From the NCBI GenBank assembly GCA_022747635.1, contig JAKTNV010000001.1, forward strand, positions 30,111,990 to 30,175,989: a DNA stretch of 64,000 nucleotides, in the 5' to 3' direction. Made by a program: the position numbers and the translations under genes. This stretch comes from Hetaerina americana (taxonomy: Eukaryota > Arthropoda > Insecta > Odonata > Calopterygidae). The notes below the pieces were generated by a model that saw only the letters and a program-made list of their open reading frames with translations, made no database searches and was not told where the DNA came from. Below are positions 1 through 12,400 of this stretch, piece by piece (the first letter of the stretch is position 1; every line of letters starts with the position of its first letter).

Positions 1-423
1 AATCATGTCTTTTGCGACGTCAACACGGTCTCTTTTTTGCATGAAATTGAGGTCTTTTGGCACCAACTTTGCTGCTACACGACGGAAACCCAAATCATTA
101 ACCACAATGTCTTGGGCGGATCCATAGGCAATGTTCAAGTCCTCCGCTATTTCTCTGATGGTTAATTTGCGGTTATTGACCAACATTTCTTTTACTTTAT
201 CAATTTTTTCACCGACTTTCGATGTCGATGGTCTGCCACTGCGTTCATCATCTTCGATTGACTCACGACCACTTCTGAACCGCTCGTGCCACTGGTAAAC
301 GACCATTTTTTTTAGAGAATCGTTGCCGAAACACTTTTCCAACATTTCCAACGTCCGTGCGCCACTAAATCCGTTTTTTACGCAAAATTTAATACAAGTT
401 CGTTGTTGCAAATTTAAATCCAT
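1..423 (-). CDS. Mariner-family transposase, N-terminal part, cut by window edge
   Basis: An ATG at 423-421 opens 141 codons without a stop down to base 1. The protein has the mariner paired helix-turn-helix layout: an early RTCIKFCVKNG helix, a YQWHERFRSGRES motif, the [11 protein letters not shown] linker at about residues 61-71, then a second helix-turn-helix with LTIREIAEDL. The catalytic DDD domain would lie left of the window. The lack of stops contrasts with the other transposases in the window and suggests a younger copy. The terminal repeat near 490 was not resolved. Confidence 0.85.
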   Translation of the reverse strand, partial: MDLNLQQRTCIKFCVKNGFSGARTLEMLEKCFGNDSLKKMVVYQWHERFRSGRESIEDDERSGRPSTSKVGEKIDKVKEMLVNNRKLTIREIAEDLNIAYGSAQDIVVNDLGFRRVAAKLVPKDLNFMQKRDRVDVAKDMI

Positions 424-1073
424 TTCTGAAATTGTAAAAAATCGCCAACACACACAGAGATAGATGTACTCTTGGCTACGTAACTTTTGCAAATGTCAAG
501 TTATGACACTAAGATTTAAAGGGAATATCAACAACAGATGTACCAATTTACCAAAAAAAACAGAACTCAAATCGGAACGATGGGAGCGCCACACGGTGGT
601 TATTCCGGGAACTTTTTGATCAATGTAGTATGTTAAGAACTGGATAATAAATCGCAGGAAGAATGGGAGTACTGTTTCAACAAAATTAATTTCAATTGAA
701 GTGAGAAAATTAGCAATGGGTATGCATATTGTTGATTTTTCCAGGACAAAAACATGGTGCGAGAGATTCATATAAAGAAATGGTCTGTACATGCATAGCA
801 GAACTACAATAGCACAAAACTGCCACTAGAATATAAAAAAAAGGTTATAGAATTCCACACATGCAAGGGGTCTTCTGAAGAAATCATCTTCGTTAGTGTG
901 CCATCACTTTAAGGTCCAGAAAACTAAGTAAGCAAAAACCCTTGCCACTTAACGAAAGACATCGCTTACTATGATTCCTGGTGGAGTAACTTCTTAATTG
1001 CAAACTCTGGACATTTCAATCAATCAACTGTTCAAAAACTCCATGCAAGACTGCACCAAGTAGATTGAGGCAT

Positions 1074-1470
1074 CAACTCATGATGTCACACAAACAGGAA
1101 TATTGAAATCGCCATCAATTTCTAACGTTTATGACTGAGAGCATTAAAAGTGAGACTATCATAAATTCTTTTAAAATGTGGAATTAGCAATGTGCTAGAT
1201 TGCATTGCGTGAGGAAGTGACAACTCGATGAAGTTAACTGCAGATATGATTTTAGCAGCAATTATGATGAATTTATGGGATTCTACCATGAATTAACATT
1301 CACATGCGAGTGATTTTTTAACATCACAATTTCATTTTCTTTGCATTAAGTGTTAACATTAAAATAAATTGATCCCTTTTGGTCTGATCCAAGAATTTTT
1401 CATAAATTGTAGCCTAAAACTCACAGTGTCTCTCATGTGCAGGTGGCCTTATGGGCCACGAAATATGTTA
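1074..1470. repeat. Unclassified dispersed repeat, copy 1
   Basis: About 400 bases align with 17222-17620. The best blocks are GATGANGAATTTATGGGATTCTAC (1266-1288 and 17427-17451), TTAGTGNTAACATNAAAATA and TATGGGCCANGAAA (near 1450 and 17596). No coding potential or terminal repeat was seen. Orientation is arbitrary. Confidence 0.65.
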
Positions 1471-1873
1471 TACATACATCCCAAAATGATTGTAAAGAGG
1501 CAGCAGAGAGATCTGATTTTGTCAGAATCAAACCAAGGATTTCAACACCTTTGATTGAACAGGTTTGACAAACAAAGGGTGGTGAAAAATTGTTACTGCC
1601 AGCATTCTTTAGGGACTTAAATGCTCAAAAGCATGCAGACTATCTTTCCTTGCTTGATTGGTTCATACGCAAAATGACAGCTTAAGGTTATTCCAACAGG
1701 TCTCATTTTTAGGTGGGTAAAAACATATTGGAGAATGCACAAGTCAAACAAATAGCTATGCAGAAGTGATTTCTTAGAGGTATCAAGTATTTCTTTTTAC
1801 CTGAAGAGAAGAAACATGCTTATTCATTTCTTTTATACTATCATTAACTTAGGCACAATATTTGTGGAAAAAA

Positions 1874-3177
1874 TACAATAAGTGTTCAAAAAGTAAGGTG
1901 ACTTTTCGAATTTCGTGGGCAACATGCATTTGATATTTTTGTTCTGTCGTGTTGGTACAAATATCTCAAACATTTGTTCAGTGTCAACAATATAGCATAT
2001 TTGGTTTGTTACTGACAGATACAAATGTTAGATGTATTTTGGTGGGCTCGGCGATGTTCTGCTATCAAAAAAATGGATTAAAGAATTTGCATAAAATTTT
2101 GCATAAAAAATGGAATTAAGTACTTCAAAACACTTGAAACATTGACAGTGGCATATGGTGAGTCTACTCTGAGTAAAAACAATGTTTGTACGTGTTACAA
2201 GCTCTTCCAAGATGGCCGAGAAGATGCCAATGACGAATGTCTTGCTCTGGACTCCCCAGCATGTCAACAACAGATGAAAACGTTGAAGCAGTGATGAAAA
2301 TTGTCGAATCACTATTAGAGAAGTTGCTGAGGATGTTTGCATATCGGTTGGCTCGTGCCATATAATTTTTTCGGATGCTTTGGACATGAGACGTATGTCA
2401 GCGAAGTTTATTCCAAAACAGCTTACTTTTGACCAAAAGAAGCGTTGTATGTTCATCGCTCAGGGCTGTTGAACGATGTCAATGATGATCCTGATTTGCT
2501 CAAAAGGATCATAACTGCTGACGAATCATGGATACATGGTTATGACATCTACACCAAAGCCCAATCACCATAATGGAAGAATCCGGGAGTACCAAGACCA
2601 AAAAAAGCAGGCCAAGTTCGATCAAATGTCAAGGTTTTGCTCACTTTTTTCCTCGATTACCATGGCGTAGTGCATTAGGAGTCCTTACCACAAGGTTGTA
2701 CGGTCAATAAGGAGTATTACCTTGAAGTTATACACCATTTGCAAGAAGCAATAAGAAAAATGTCCAGAATTGTCAAAAAAAAATCCATAGCTTTTGCATC
2801 ATGACAATGCACCTGCTCACTCATTGTTGCTTGTGAGAGATTTTTGGCCAAAAACAACACCACAATCACACCTTAGCCACCATATTCACCGGATTCGGCC
2901 CCCTGCAACTTTTTTCTGTTCCCAAAACTGAAGAGACTTATGAAAGGAAGGAGATTTGCAACAACTGAGGCGATTAAGACTGCGTCGCTAGAGGAGCTTA
3001 AGGCTACAACAAAAAGTGCTCATCAGAAATGCTTTGAGCATTGGAAAAAGCATTGGCACTAGCTCATTATATCTGGGGGGGGGGGGGTTACTTTGAAGGG
3101 GACAGCTTGAATATTGAAGAATAAATATTTTTTCATAAAAATTTAATGTCCCCTTACTTTATCAACACACCTCGTAT
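1874..3177 (+). pseudogene. Decayed full-length mariner element
   Basis: About 1.3 kb with degenerate terminal inverted repeats: the left end near 1880 and the reverse complement of the right end near 3170 share a TGTTNANAAAGTAAGGNGAC core. Between them, several plus-strand frames show mariner transposase pieces: ITADESWIHGYD (about 2511-2550), LHHDNAPAHS (about 2795-2822) and a YSPDSAPCNFF-like block (about 2883-2920), the three Asp motifs of a DD34D enzyme. Stops and frameshifts break the frame many times. A 13-base G run lies near the end. It sits in the DROSHA intron after exon 19. Confidence 0.88.
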
Positions 3178-3307
3178 ACCACTGGGGACAGAAATGATGT
3201 GCTTATTCTTAGGGTGAATGGCAAGAGATAGCAGGCAGCAAAGACAAATTCCAAGGAATTAACTGTGTTTTCTTGGAAGACAGTGTTTTTTAGTAAAGTA
3301 AACTTAC

Positions 3308-3413
3308 CGATAAATGTCCTTCATGATGCTCAGGAAAGAATTTGTAAAGATATTCAGATGCAATGAGTTGCAGAACAGTATCACCCAAAAACTCCAGCCG
3401 TTGATTAGAGCCA
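3308..3413 (-). CDS. DROSHA: DROSHA exon 19, RNase IIIb catalytic signature (last exon in window)
   Basis: 106 coding bases with [20 protein letters not shown]; catalytic Glu1154 and Asp1158 are intact. Donor GTAAGT at its end shows that the gene continues to the left, yet no further exon can be recognised in 1-3300, where mariner elements fill the intron. Confidence 0.97.
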
Positions 3414-6400
3414 CTAAGAAAGATGACACATGTTTTTAGATATGGATTTTCAGCAACAAATTACAATAAGCTATATTAAAACTAAATATGTAGAAGGGTA
3501 ATGCCTCCCCATAGACTTTTAACTTCATACTTATTAGGGATTACAAAGCAACAATTTAAGAGAGTAAAAATCATTCGCCTTGACTGGCGAATGATTTTAA
3601 AACTCTGAAATTGTTGCATTTTAATGCATATTAGCAGATGACTCTTGTCAAAAAGGTACTGTCGCAGCATATCCTGCAGCTTCTTGGAATTTATTGGGGA
3701 TAGTACTGTCATACTGATTAAATTAAAATTAAGCTTGATTCCATCAATTGTATTTTTTATTTCTTTTCAAAGGCACTATCCTTAATTACCATAAAAACAA
3801 ACGATGAAAAGTTGAATAATATACTCACAGAGTAAGATTGTTGTAACCAATGGATCGGTCCGTGAAAGCTCGAGCCAGGAGACGAATATGCTTGAATTCC
3901 ACTCCTATAGAATCCTCAAAGTTCACCAATTTCTGTAATATTAACAGTATTGTTTGAAATTAGAATTCAAGAAAAACGAAATAAATAGTGAATGAAGTAC
4001 TGAGCAGGAAGGTTTTCAGATTTTCAGAAAATGAGGTGGCCTTGGAATCCTGATGCCATAATTAAAAAAAAAAAATTGAGCAATTCTAGACTTTTTCCCC
4101 TGACTGTGTGACCACCAATGTCCCTCTCTCTTAACTTCCTACCTACTTTTTCCCCTTCCTATTAGTCTCCCTTTCAAAGTGTCAGCCCAAACATTCAAAG
4201 GAAATGTTCAAAAAAGCAAGAGGGTGAGGATCCCTCTTTTTGGAAACCTTATTTAACAGGTTAGAAGTATTGGGAACATATAGACTGTTCAGTGAGACAC
4301 AAGTATTAAAAGTGTTGAGCTGCTCCTGTGAGTCAAGAGCATCGTAACCAGGGAGCCTGTTTGGTGAGTCACCAGCATGAGGTAGTCAGGTCCTTCAGTG
4401 CATCAGAAAAGTGAAAAACAGCAAGTTTGATTATGGAGTCAATAACTTACAGGATCTAGTGATATCACTGGCTGGTCAAGGGGAGGAGGAAGATATAGGT
4501 GCAGCTAGAGAGGATGGGATATAGGCAGGATTGCAAATGGACAAATGCAAAAGTGTTTAAGATTATGTTGAAATGAATAAATAATAATAGTTGCCATTAA
4601 GCATTATCATTGATAAAGTTCCATACGTCGATCACTCTCTGGGGTGAGTTGCTCACAGTGAGCTCCTCATTCAAGAGTAACTCATCACTAAATGAAGAAA
4701 ACTATTTTTTAACCAATTAGGCAACTCTATTTGTATATACAAATGGTACAATTCATTAGATCATGCATGCTATGCATTAAGTGCAGAAGCTGCCAACTTC
4801 CTTCCAATCAACTTTCATTAACTGTGAAAGGTGTGAAATTTTAAAGGTTTAAATCAAAGAATTAGATTACATTTCAAAGATACAAAAATCCAAACGGCAT
4901 GGAGTAAATGTTGCCATTAAATTGAGAAAGTAATTTTGGTGCCTTAAAAGTGAGTGGTCACTGTAATAATATCATAACATACTTTTACCAGCATCATACT
5001 ATTTTAAGTACATGGTCAACTATTTGAGCTTTTAAGTGAACAAGTCATATTTTTAATTTCAATATTAGAAAGGAAATGAACTCAGCAAAAATTGTAAACC
5101 ATTATCATTCATTTCTAACGATCACACCATCTGTGCCAATTGGTATTATAGGCATGGGTTCATCCTTATTGGCATATTGCTTATTTTATCAGTGATTTTA
5201 ATTCTAATATCATATTTCATTTCATAATGAGTGTTCAGCAATTTATGCTGAGTGAAATGAATCATTTTATACTTTCAAGTTATATGGCATTTCATTTACA
5301 ACAGTATCTTTTGACGGTGTGTTGCAGGGCATATGCAGCAATACGTGCATACAAAATAATGCAAATTTGACACTACATTTTTGTTTTTTCAATTAAAAGA
5401 GGCGGATTTCCAAGTGGAATCGTCACTTTTTCTTTTAAAAGGGAGCTGTATTTCAAATTAATTTGGGAAGATCTGGACCAATAGATAAATGATGAACTAA
5501 ATTGCATATAAATACAGAGGAGTGCCGATTATCCAACTTCTGATAATCAGATGGGAGGATTATTCATTGGTCTCTGTAAGATACATTCCCTTTCCTATCG
5601 ACTCCTGTTCCTTCCACTTTTGTCCCAATCTTAGCAGCTAATGGTATTTAATTACTGGAAAACTTCCTTCAGCACTTAATTAATTAAATCATGTAACGTG
5701 TAACTGTAAAACTGCAACATATGCTTCTTTAATTGATAAACTTATGGTTTCTTTCAGAAAGATTTAAAAGTCAGTGCTTAATTTACCAAAATAATCAACC
5801 CAAAGGTTGGCTTAATAGGTGAGGGTGGACCCAATTTAATACCAAGACCTTTGCAGCAAGTGAAATTCACACATCAGGATACGGGGGCAAGTTCCTTTCT
5901 CTGTGCTACCTATGGTTTCCCAAGAATATCTGGTACCCAAAAAATCACACAGCTTAGGTGGAGCCCAAGGATACCCTAGAGGATTCAGACAGAATCAAAC
6001 CTTTGCACTTCAGTCTGTAGCCCAGTGCTCTACCTACAAGGGCTGTGATGCCCTCATGTTTAATTTAGCTGTAGAAAACACTGACTAAGAATCCGTTAAT
6101 TAATCACATTTTAATCTGCAAAGAGATAGATAAAAGCCATTTGTGCTGAATAATCTGGATATGGAAAGGTTGGTGATAATAACTTGTTAACTCCATGGGA
6201 GGCGAGAGGACCATGGTTATCATGATTAGTGGATTGGACGACTACCTCAGAAATACCATTTTATTTCGATCATATGTCAATGACAAGAACCCTGTTCTCC
6301 AGGTGCCAATGTTCTCGACTGGTATTCTACCTTGGGGAGAGTGGTAGCCACCTCTGGTTGATGTGAAACATACAATATGCCCCTGAAAATATGGCCATAA

Positions 6401-9400
6401 TTGCCCAGGAATTACATACATCTGATAATCCACTATTTTCAATTATTCACTGGCACCTACCCTTTACTGAACATGGATAAACAGTACCCTACTGGAAATC
6501 AAAAGTAATGGCATGAATAACTATATAATATTGACCTAAAATACCAACCTGAAGCAATGGAAACGATGAAATCCATTTTCGATCACCATTTGGTTCTTGC
6601 TCTTGTAAGGGGTGTGACGGATAGTTCACCCACACATCCAGCAACTCTCCTTCAGACTTGAACAATGTTTCAGCAAAAACTTTGTCTGCCACCTATGTAA
6701 TAATGTGCACATTATAAATATGCATTAATGTTACAAATATGTGTAAAAAAGTCAATTATGACAAAGGAATTTCAAATTTTGAGGGGGGTAGGTTTAAAAA
6801 GAGGTTCAATGCATATACATTAAAGATTTTATTGAGCATAATCAAATAGTAATATTTAATTGGGTAAATCTATTGTTATATATTGATTCCACATTGATTA
6901 TTGGAACAAGATCAAGAAATTGAGAGATGAAATATCAGTAAGCACTCTTCATCTAGTCACTACCATCTATCATTACCCAATCCAATGCTTGACAAATCAA
7001 GCAGGAGGTATGGAAAGGAAAACAAGGAATATTAGAGCAGAATGGAATAAAATGATAGTTGGTGCTCATTATTATATCAAAATATTGTTAAATAGTAACA
7101 TACAAGAGGGAAAAAGAGACAGTATGGGGTAGCAGTTTTATTAAACCAAAAGAAATAAGAAGAGTAGTAAAAATAGAGCTTGTGTGTGATTGAATATTAT
7201 CAGTAGGGATTAAAACAGAACCAAAAATCTAGGTCCAAGGTAGGTTCTGGTTTACAATACATTACATTATGAGATATAACAGAGAAGTCGAGTGTATACA
7301 GAGCAAATGATTGCTTTGAATATACTTTGAATGAAAGATAGTAATGGTGGATTGGAATGTGATGGTGGTTGAAGCAAAAGAGATGGAAAATAGGCAAAGG
7401 AGGCCAGTGAAGTGATATGAAATCATGGCCAGAGAGGTAATCAGGAGAAATGACTCGTCTATATTTAACACCTCCACTTAATACCACCACAGAAATAGGT
7501 AAGCTTGGAAAATGGTGGGTTATATAGGGAGATATCACACAATGATAGTTAGGCATAGATTTTATAAGTTCCATCAATTCGAACAGTTTCTCTGGGGAGA
7601 ATTTGGTTTATAATTAGGAGCTCGTGAAGTGTAATGTAAAATTAAATGCATAAATGGAGGGCATAAAAATTCCAAATTTGGCACATATAAGTGAAACATT
7701 CCAATTGATTTTGAGTAAATCGGTAATTCTAAATTCCTTAGATTCCTTCCATTAAGTACCATTTCTTGGAAACTCTATACTCTTATAATATATGAATTTA
7801 ATATAAGATGAATAAAACAAATATACTACACTAAATACATATTTTATCACCATGTATGTAATTTAAATACTTCAATTATGAATTGAAAAAAGATCAGAAA
7901 CTTATGGTCTGATTATTATACTTCCTGCTGTAGTAAGCTCATGGAGAGGAACCTCACTTAACAAGTACTTTGCGTACTGAGTAATTCACATAACAAGCAA
8001 GAATATTTTTCAAAAAAATGATTCGCTTCACAAGGGACTTTTTGCATTGCAAGTGACAAGGAGAGAGGGATTTTCGGAATTATTGCTGGTAGTACTCTGT
8101 GTCAACTGCCTGGCCTTTAGGTAGGTATTAGTGATGCATAACCCCCTTGAAATGAAAAAAAAAACAGCATCACCTTGACATTAGTGCAAACTTGTCGAGC
8201 TTTTGTGGGGTGGGGGGTGTTCACCATTCCATTGTGAAGATTGCACTTTTGTTTTAATGGCATACCCATAAACCCATGACTCATCACGTGCTATGCATCA
8301 CTCGATGCATCCTCAATTTTTCAGTCAGCATTCCATATCATGAACCAATCGAGATGCAATACTCATCTGCAAGTTACCTGACAGTCAAATGATAATTATT
8401 TGCACGAATGAGATATTTCACCTTCTTGATGTCTGTTTCATTAGATGATGTTGATGATCTTCCAGAGCGCTTGTCATCTTCTACTGATTGCCACCCCTTT
8501 TTGAACCAGGTAAACCACTCATAACATGCATTATGTTTCATAGTATCCTCACTATAAGCCTCGGTAATCAATTCATCTGATTCCATCCTCACCCGTAATT
8601 CCTTTTCCTTTAATAGCAATTTCTGCTTCAGGTTGTCCTTAAACTTCATCGTATATCATCAAAAATGCTATACTTTCAAAACACAGCTCATATATACAAA
8701 ACAGTGGGAGGAGGGGAATAAATGGTGGGGACAGAGTGTGAAGAAGATGTGAGGTCAGAGTGGCTTGGAGATAATCACTGCAAATATGCATTAGCTGAGG
8801 GTAACACTAAGAAAGCACGAGGAAGGAGTATAAATTAAGTTATGGCAGTTCTGTAGTAAGTACAATATTATTTTCAAAGAAGAACTTGATGATGATGTTC
8901 AAGCATCAAAACATGCATCATACTAAGTAAGATTTGGTGCTTTCCCGGCGTATCTGCTTGATGAAGTTCTCTCGGGTCTTCCACCGGGTCAGGGGTTCCA
9001 TATTGGCCAACATGGAACCCCTGACCCGGTGGAAGACCCAAGAGAACTTCATCATGCATCATACTAATAAAAAAGATATTGTGAAATTTTGCCTGATTGC
9101 TTTCTCTTTCCGCATTAAACCATTATAAAATCAAACTGCATATTTGTGCTATCAGTTTTCCCACAGATTACAGCATTTTTCTCATGCCCCATTCAATTTC
9201 ATTTTCAGTTTTCCCATGCTTACTACACTGAGGTGGATTTATAAAAATTCACATTTTAAAATGGTTACTCATGTATATCAGCCTCTAAAAAAAATTTTCA
9301 TTAATTGAAGTTTGAACAAATAACCTTAAAAAAAGAGAGAGCAGTAATGTGAAGAGTTTTAGTGAAGAATTTAAACAGAGCAAGGCAATATGAGGCACCA

Positions 9401-12400
9401 TTAGTAATGGAAATATGAACGTGAAAATCTCAGTTTACCAGGAAAAGATTTGAGTAATGAAATGAATACAATATGCAACAAGGAGTTAATTACATAACTT
9501 ACATATTGTAAGAACATTTGAGGGAGACTATTCATATCGTAAATAAGTTGAAATTAAGAGGAATGAAAATGACTTTTACCCAAACATAATGAAGAATGAA
9601 AAATCCAAGAACTGGTGACTGACAACTGGGAATATTTGTACTGCCTTGACCTTGAACAATAAGAAGTATTGAAACTTACTTCATTCCATGAAATAACACC
9701 AAATCAAAAATAATTTTATTTCTTCAAAAAATTTTGAAGTAGGGCAAATGTTTGCACCAGTTGAATGGTGAGTTATCTCACATTCTCATGTTTTAAGTTT
9801 TCCTCAATTACTCCGGATCATAAATATTATCCTGCTTGAAAATAGAAAGATGAGGCAAAAAAAGAACACTTTCAATAGCATGATTCTCTTTTTCCTACTA
9901 GGGGTTTGACTGTATACATTACCACTGCAATTATAATCAACAATGGTTTAGATATGCTAAACTAAGATGTTATAGTTTCCACCTACATCAATCCCTCCAT
10001 CAAGGAACAAGGCACCCATCAATGCTTCAAAACAATTGGCCATAGCATGACGAAGTTCAAGATCATGACAGAGATCAGATCCATGTGCATACAGCATGAA
10101 CTCCTCAAGGTGAAGGGTCTGAAAGGAGATATTTAAAAAATATCATAACACACATATAACAGCATTCAAGTTCAACTCTCACAATCAATTTACAAGTTCT
10201 CACATGATGTTACTAAATAATGGGCCTAAATATGTAATGTTAAAACTTAAAATGAGTTAATATACAACTTGATCTATAAATTTAGCTCTTTGAGAATTTC
10301 TTATGATGTTCAACTTGCCTCTTACGAATAGATAATACGTAAATACTTAATCATCAGCACAGTGTTTATGTGAAAATTATATCAAATTTCAAACACTATA
10401 ATTCGAGAAGGATGTCAGGTAAATAATTAAGAGAGGAGTATCAGCATCATTACGGTGATGGACCCGATCCTGTATGGTGAATGTGATATTGGAGCTAGAG
10501 ATAGGATTGCCGCAACGTGCAAAAAAAGTATTGGATTGGGGATTGTTAATGACCATGTTTTTGTGAGGAAAATAGTTTTGTTTACATGCACAATAAATAC
10601 AGCACATTTCAATAACGCATACCACACAAGCAATATACTGCTATTCAAAGTCAGAAAATTATACAACAATCTATTAAATTATTTTTCATTGAGCTCGGGC
10701 TATCTTTCAATTTATCATTCAGATCTTTCAGTGGCAATTTCATTGCTATTAACTCAAAATGGGAAATACAGATACTCACTAGCCATCAACATGATTACCA
10801 ACAGCGGAATTGACAACAATTGAGGTATGTAAGTATGATAATTTTGTGTGCCATTCATCCACATTTCAGATGCCTTAATTTTGCTTTCACATGGTTCCAT
10901 ACACTATTGCATTCATTAGTCACATTATCACTAATCAACAATTAATGGGGTAATGTACCTTCAGATAATCTCATCTCAATCAGGCAAAAAAGATATACAA
11001 ACAGGTTAAGGTCCCAGGAGTTCTGGCCAGGCTGAATGAGTCTACTTTGTTGATGAATTCTTACATCAAAGATTGAATATGTAATGAAATGTATTTTCTT
11101 GATGTGTCCTATACTCATGCTTACTAACAAGTCGTTGGACAAATATATGATTATTATTACTATGTAACCATGTGAAAAAAATATCTGCAACAGAGAAATA
11201 TCAGGATAGTGGATAGAATATTCAGCAGAATGAAGGAGTCCTGGAGAGTACTTTGCGCAGAGGAAACTGCTGTCTGGCAAATTCAGAAGTGATCTACATC
11301 TACATCAATACCCTGCGAGCCACCAAAAAGGTGTGTGGCAGGAGGTGCTGCACCAGGAGGAAAGGGTAAAGGATGAGGGGGTTGGGGTTTTTCAAATGGA
11401 TGGGGAAAGGTGAGGGGGAATCTGCAAAATAAAAAAATAAACATACTCGTATAAATAAGAAGGCATTGTGGCTCCTATTCTTGACAATGACTGACCCAAA
11501 TCTGGGTGATACTGACGATTGTGAGTACACATTAGTGGCTGGGGGTGAGCTCAAGAATATCCATATAGGGTTTGCATTGCTCTACATATTATTTACGATG
11601 AAATAAAGTTTTTTCAAAAAATGGCAGAACATATGAAGCAAGTATCAACAGCAAGAATTCAAGGCTTATATCACAAATTAGTGAAAGAGGGAATTGTTTG
11701 ATTATTTAACTACTGGAATGTAGGTGTGGGTAGGAATGTTTCCCTTTTTGCCAGTACAAAGGACTAGTTAGTTCACAGAACCAAGATTTGATTATTTGAA
11801 ACAATTATTTCTGTCAAGGTCAAGCTCCTTCTAAAGGCGAAGAGATAAGTAAAAAACGCTGAAGTCATGGTCCAAATGAGGGATTCAAAATCTTTGACTA
11901 CTTTCACGAAAATCAGTATGAACCAAATAGCAGCAGCAAAATTGAAGATATGATCAGATGAACCTTGCTACACCAGATGCTAAACCTGCTGTAACCTTGT
12001 GATATCTAGAAATTTTGTCCCGATTGCCAAATTATAGAAGCAGCTATTAACAGCACAATACTAGCTGTCTACAAACAGAAATAAAAATTAATTTCAGCTA
12101 TTAAAATTAGTATCCATCAAGCACAGCAGAACTTTGATGTTATTACTGTATTGCAAAGAGCACTTGATGTAAAATGGTAATCAATGAAGGAAAGCATTAT
12201 CATTAGGGACTTTCTACAATGGTTTTCTAAGGATAAACTACCTTCGCTAAGACAGCTAAATGCTGATTTTGCACTATAGCAGCCCGATAAGTGGCAAGAC
12301 CCCCCTCCTCTAGGTCTGGAAACATGTGAAAGAGATGAATAGATGTCAGGAATTCCACCACAGCATCACCAAGAAATTCCAGCCGCTCATTGTGAGTGAT

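Larger units (their letters stand above)
6693..9986 (-). other. DROSHA intron 16-17
   Basis: Holds the mariner fragment (8130-8650) and the 126-bp fold-back insertion (8927-9052). The 7000-7800 stretch is open in places but has no recognisable protein. A direct run near 7945-8010 (AACCTCACTTAACAAGTACTTTGCG...) looks like a transposon terminus without an identified partner. Confidence 0.55.

Noticed and set aside
7200..7762. Several minus-strand open frames in an intron
   Set aside because: Tyr/His/Ile-rich, no motif, no splice context; AT-rich chance frames.
9983..9986. Alternative GT donor four bases downstream for DROSHA exon 16
   Set aside because: It forces exon 17 out of its conserved frame.
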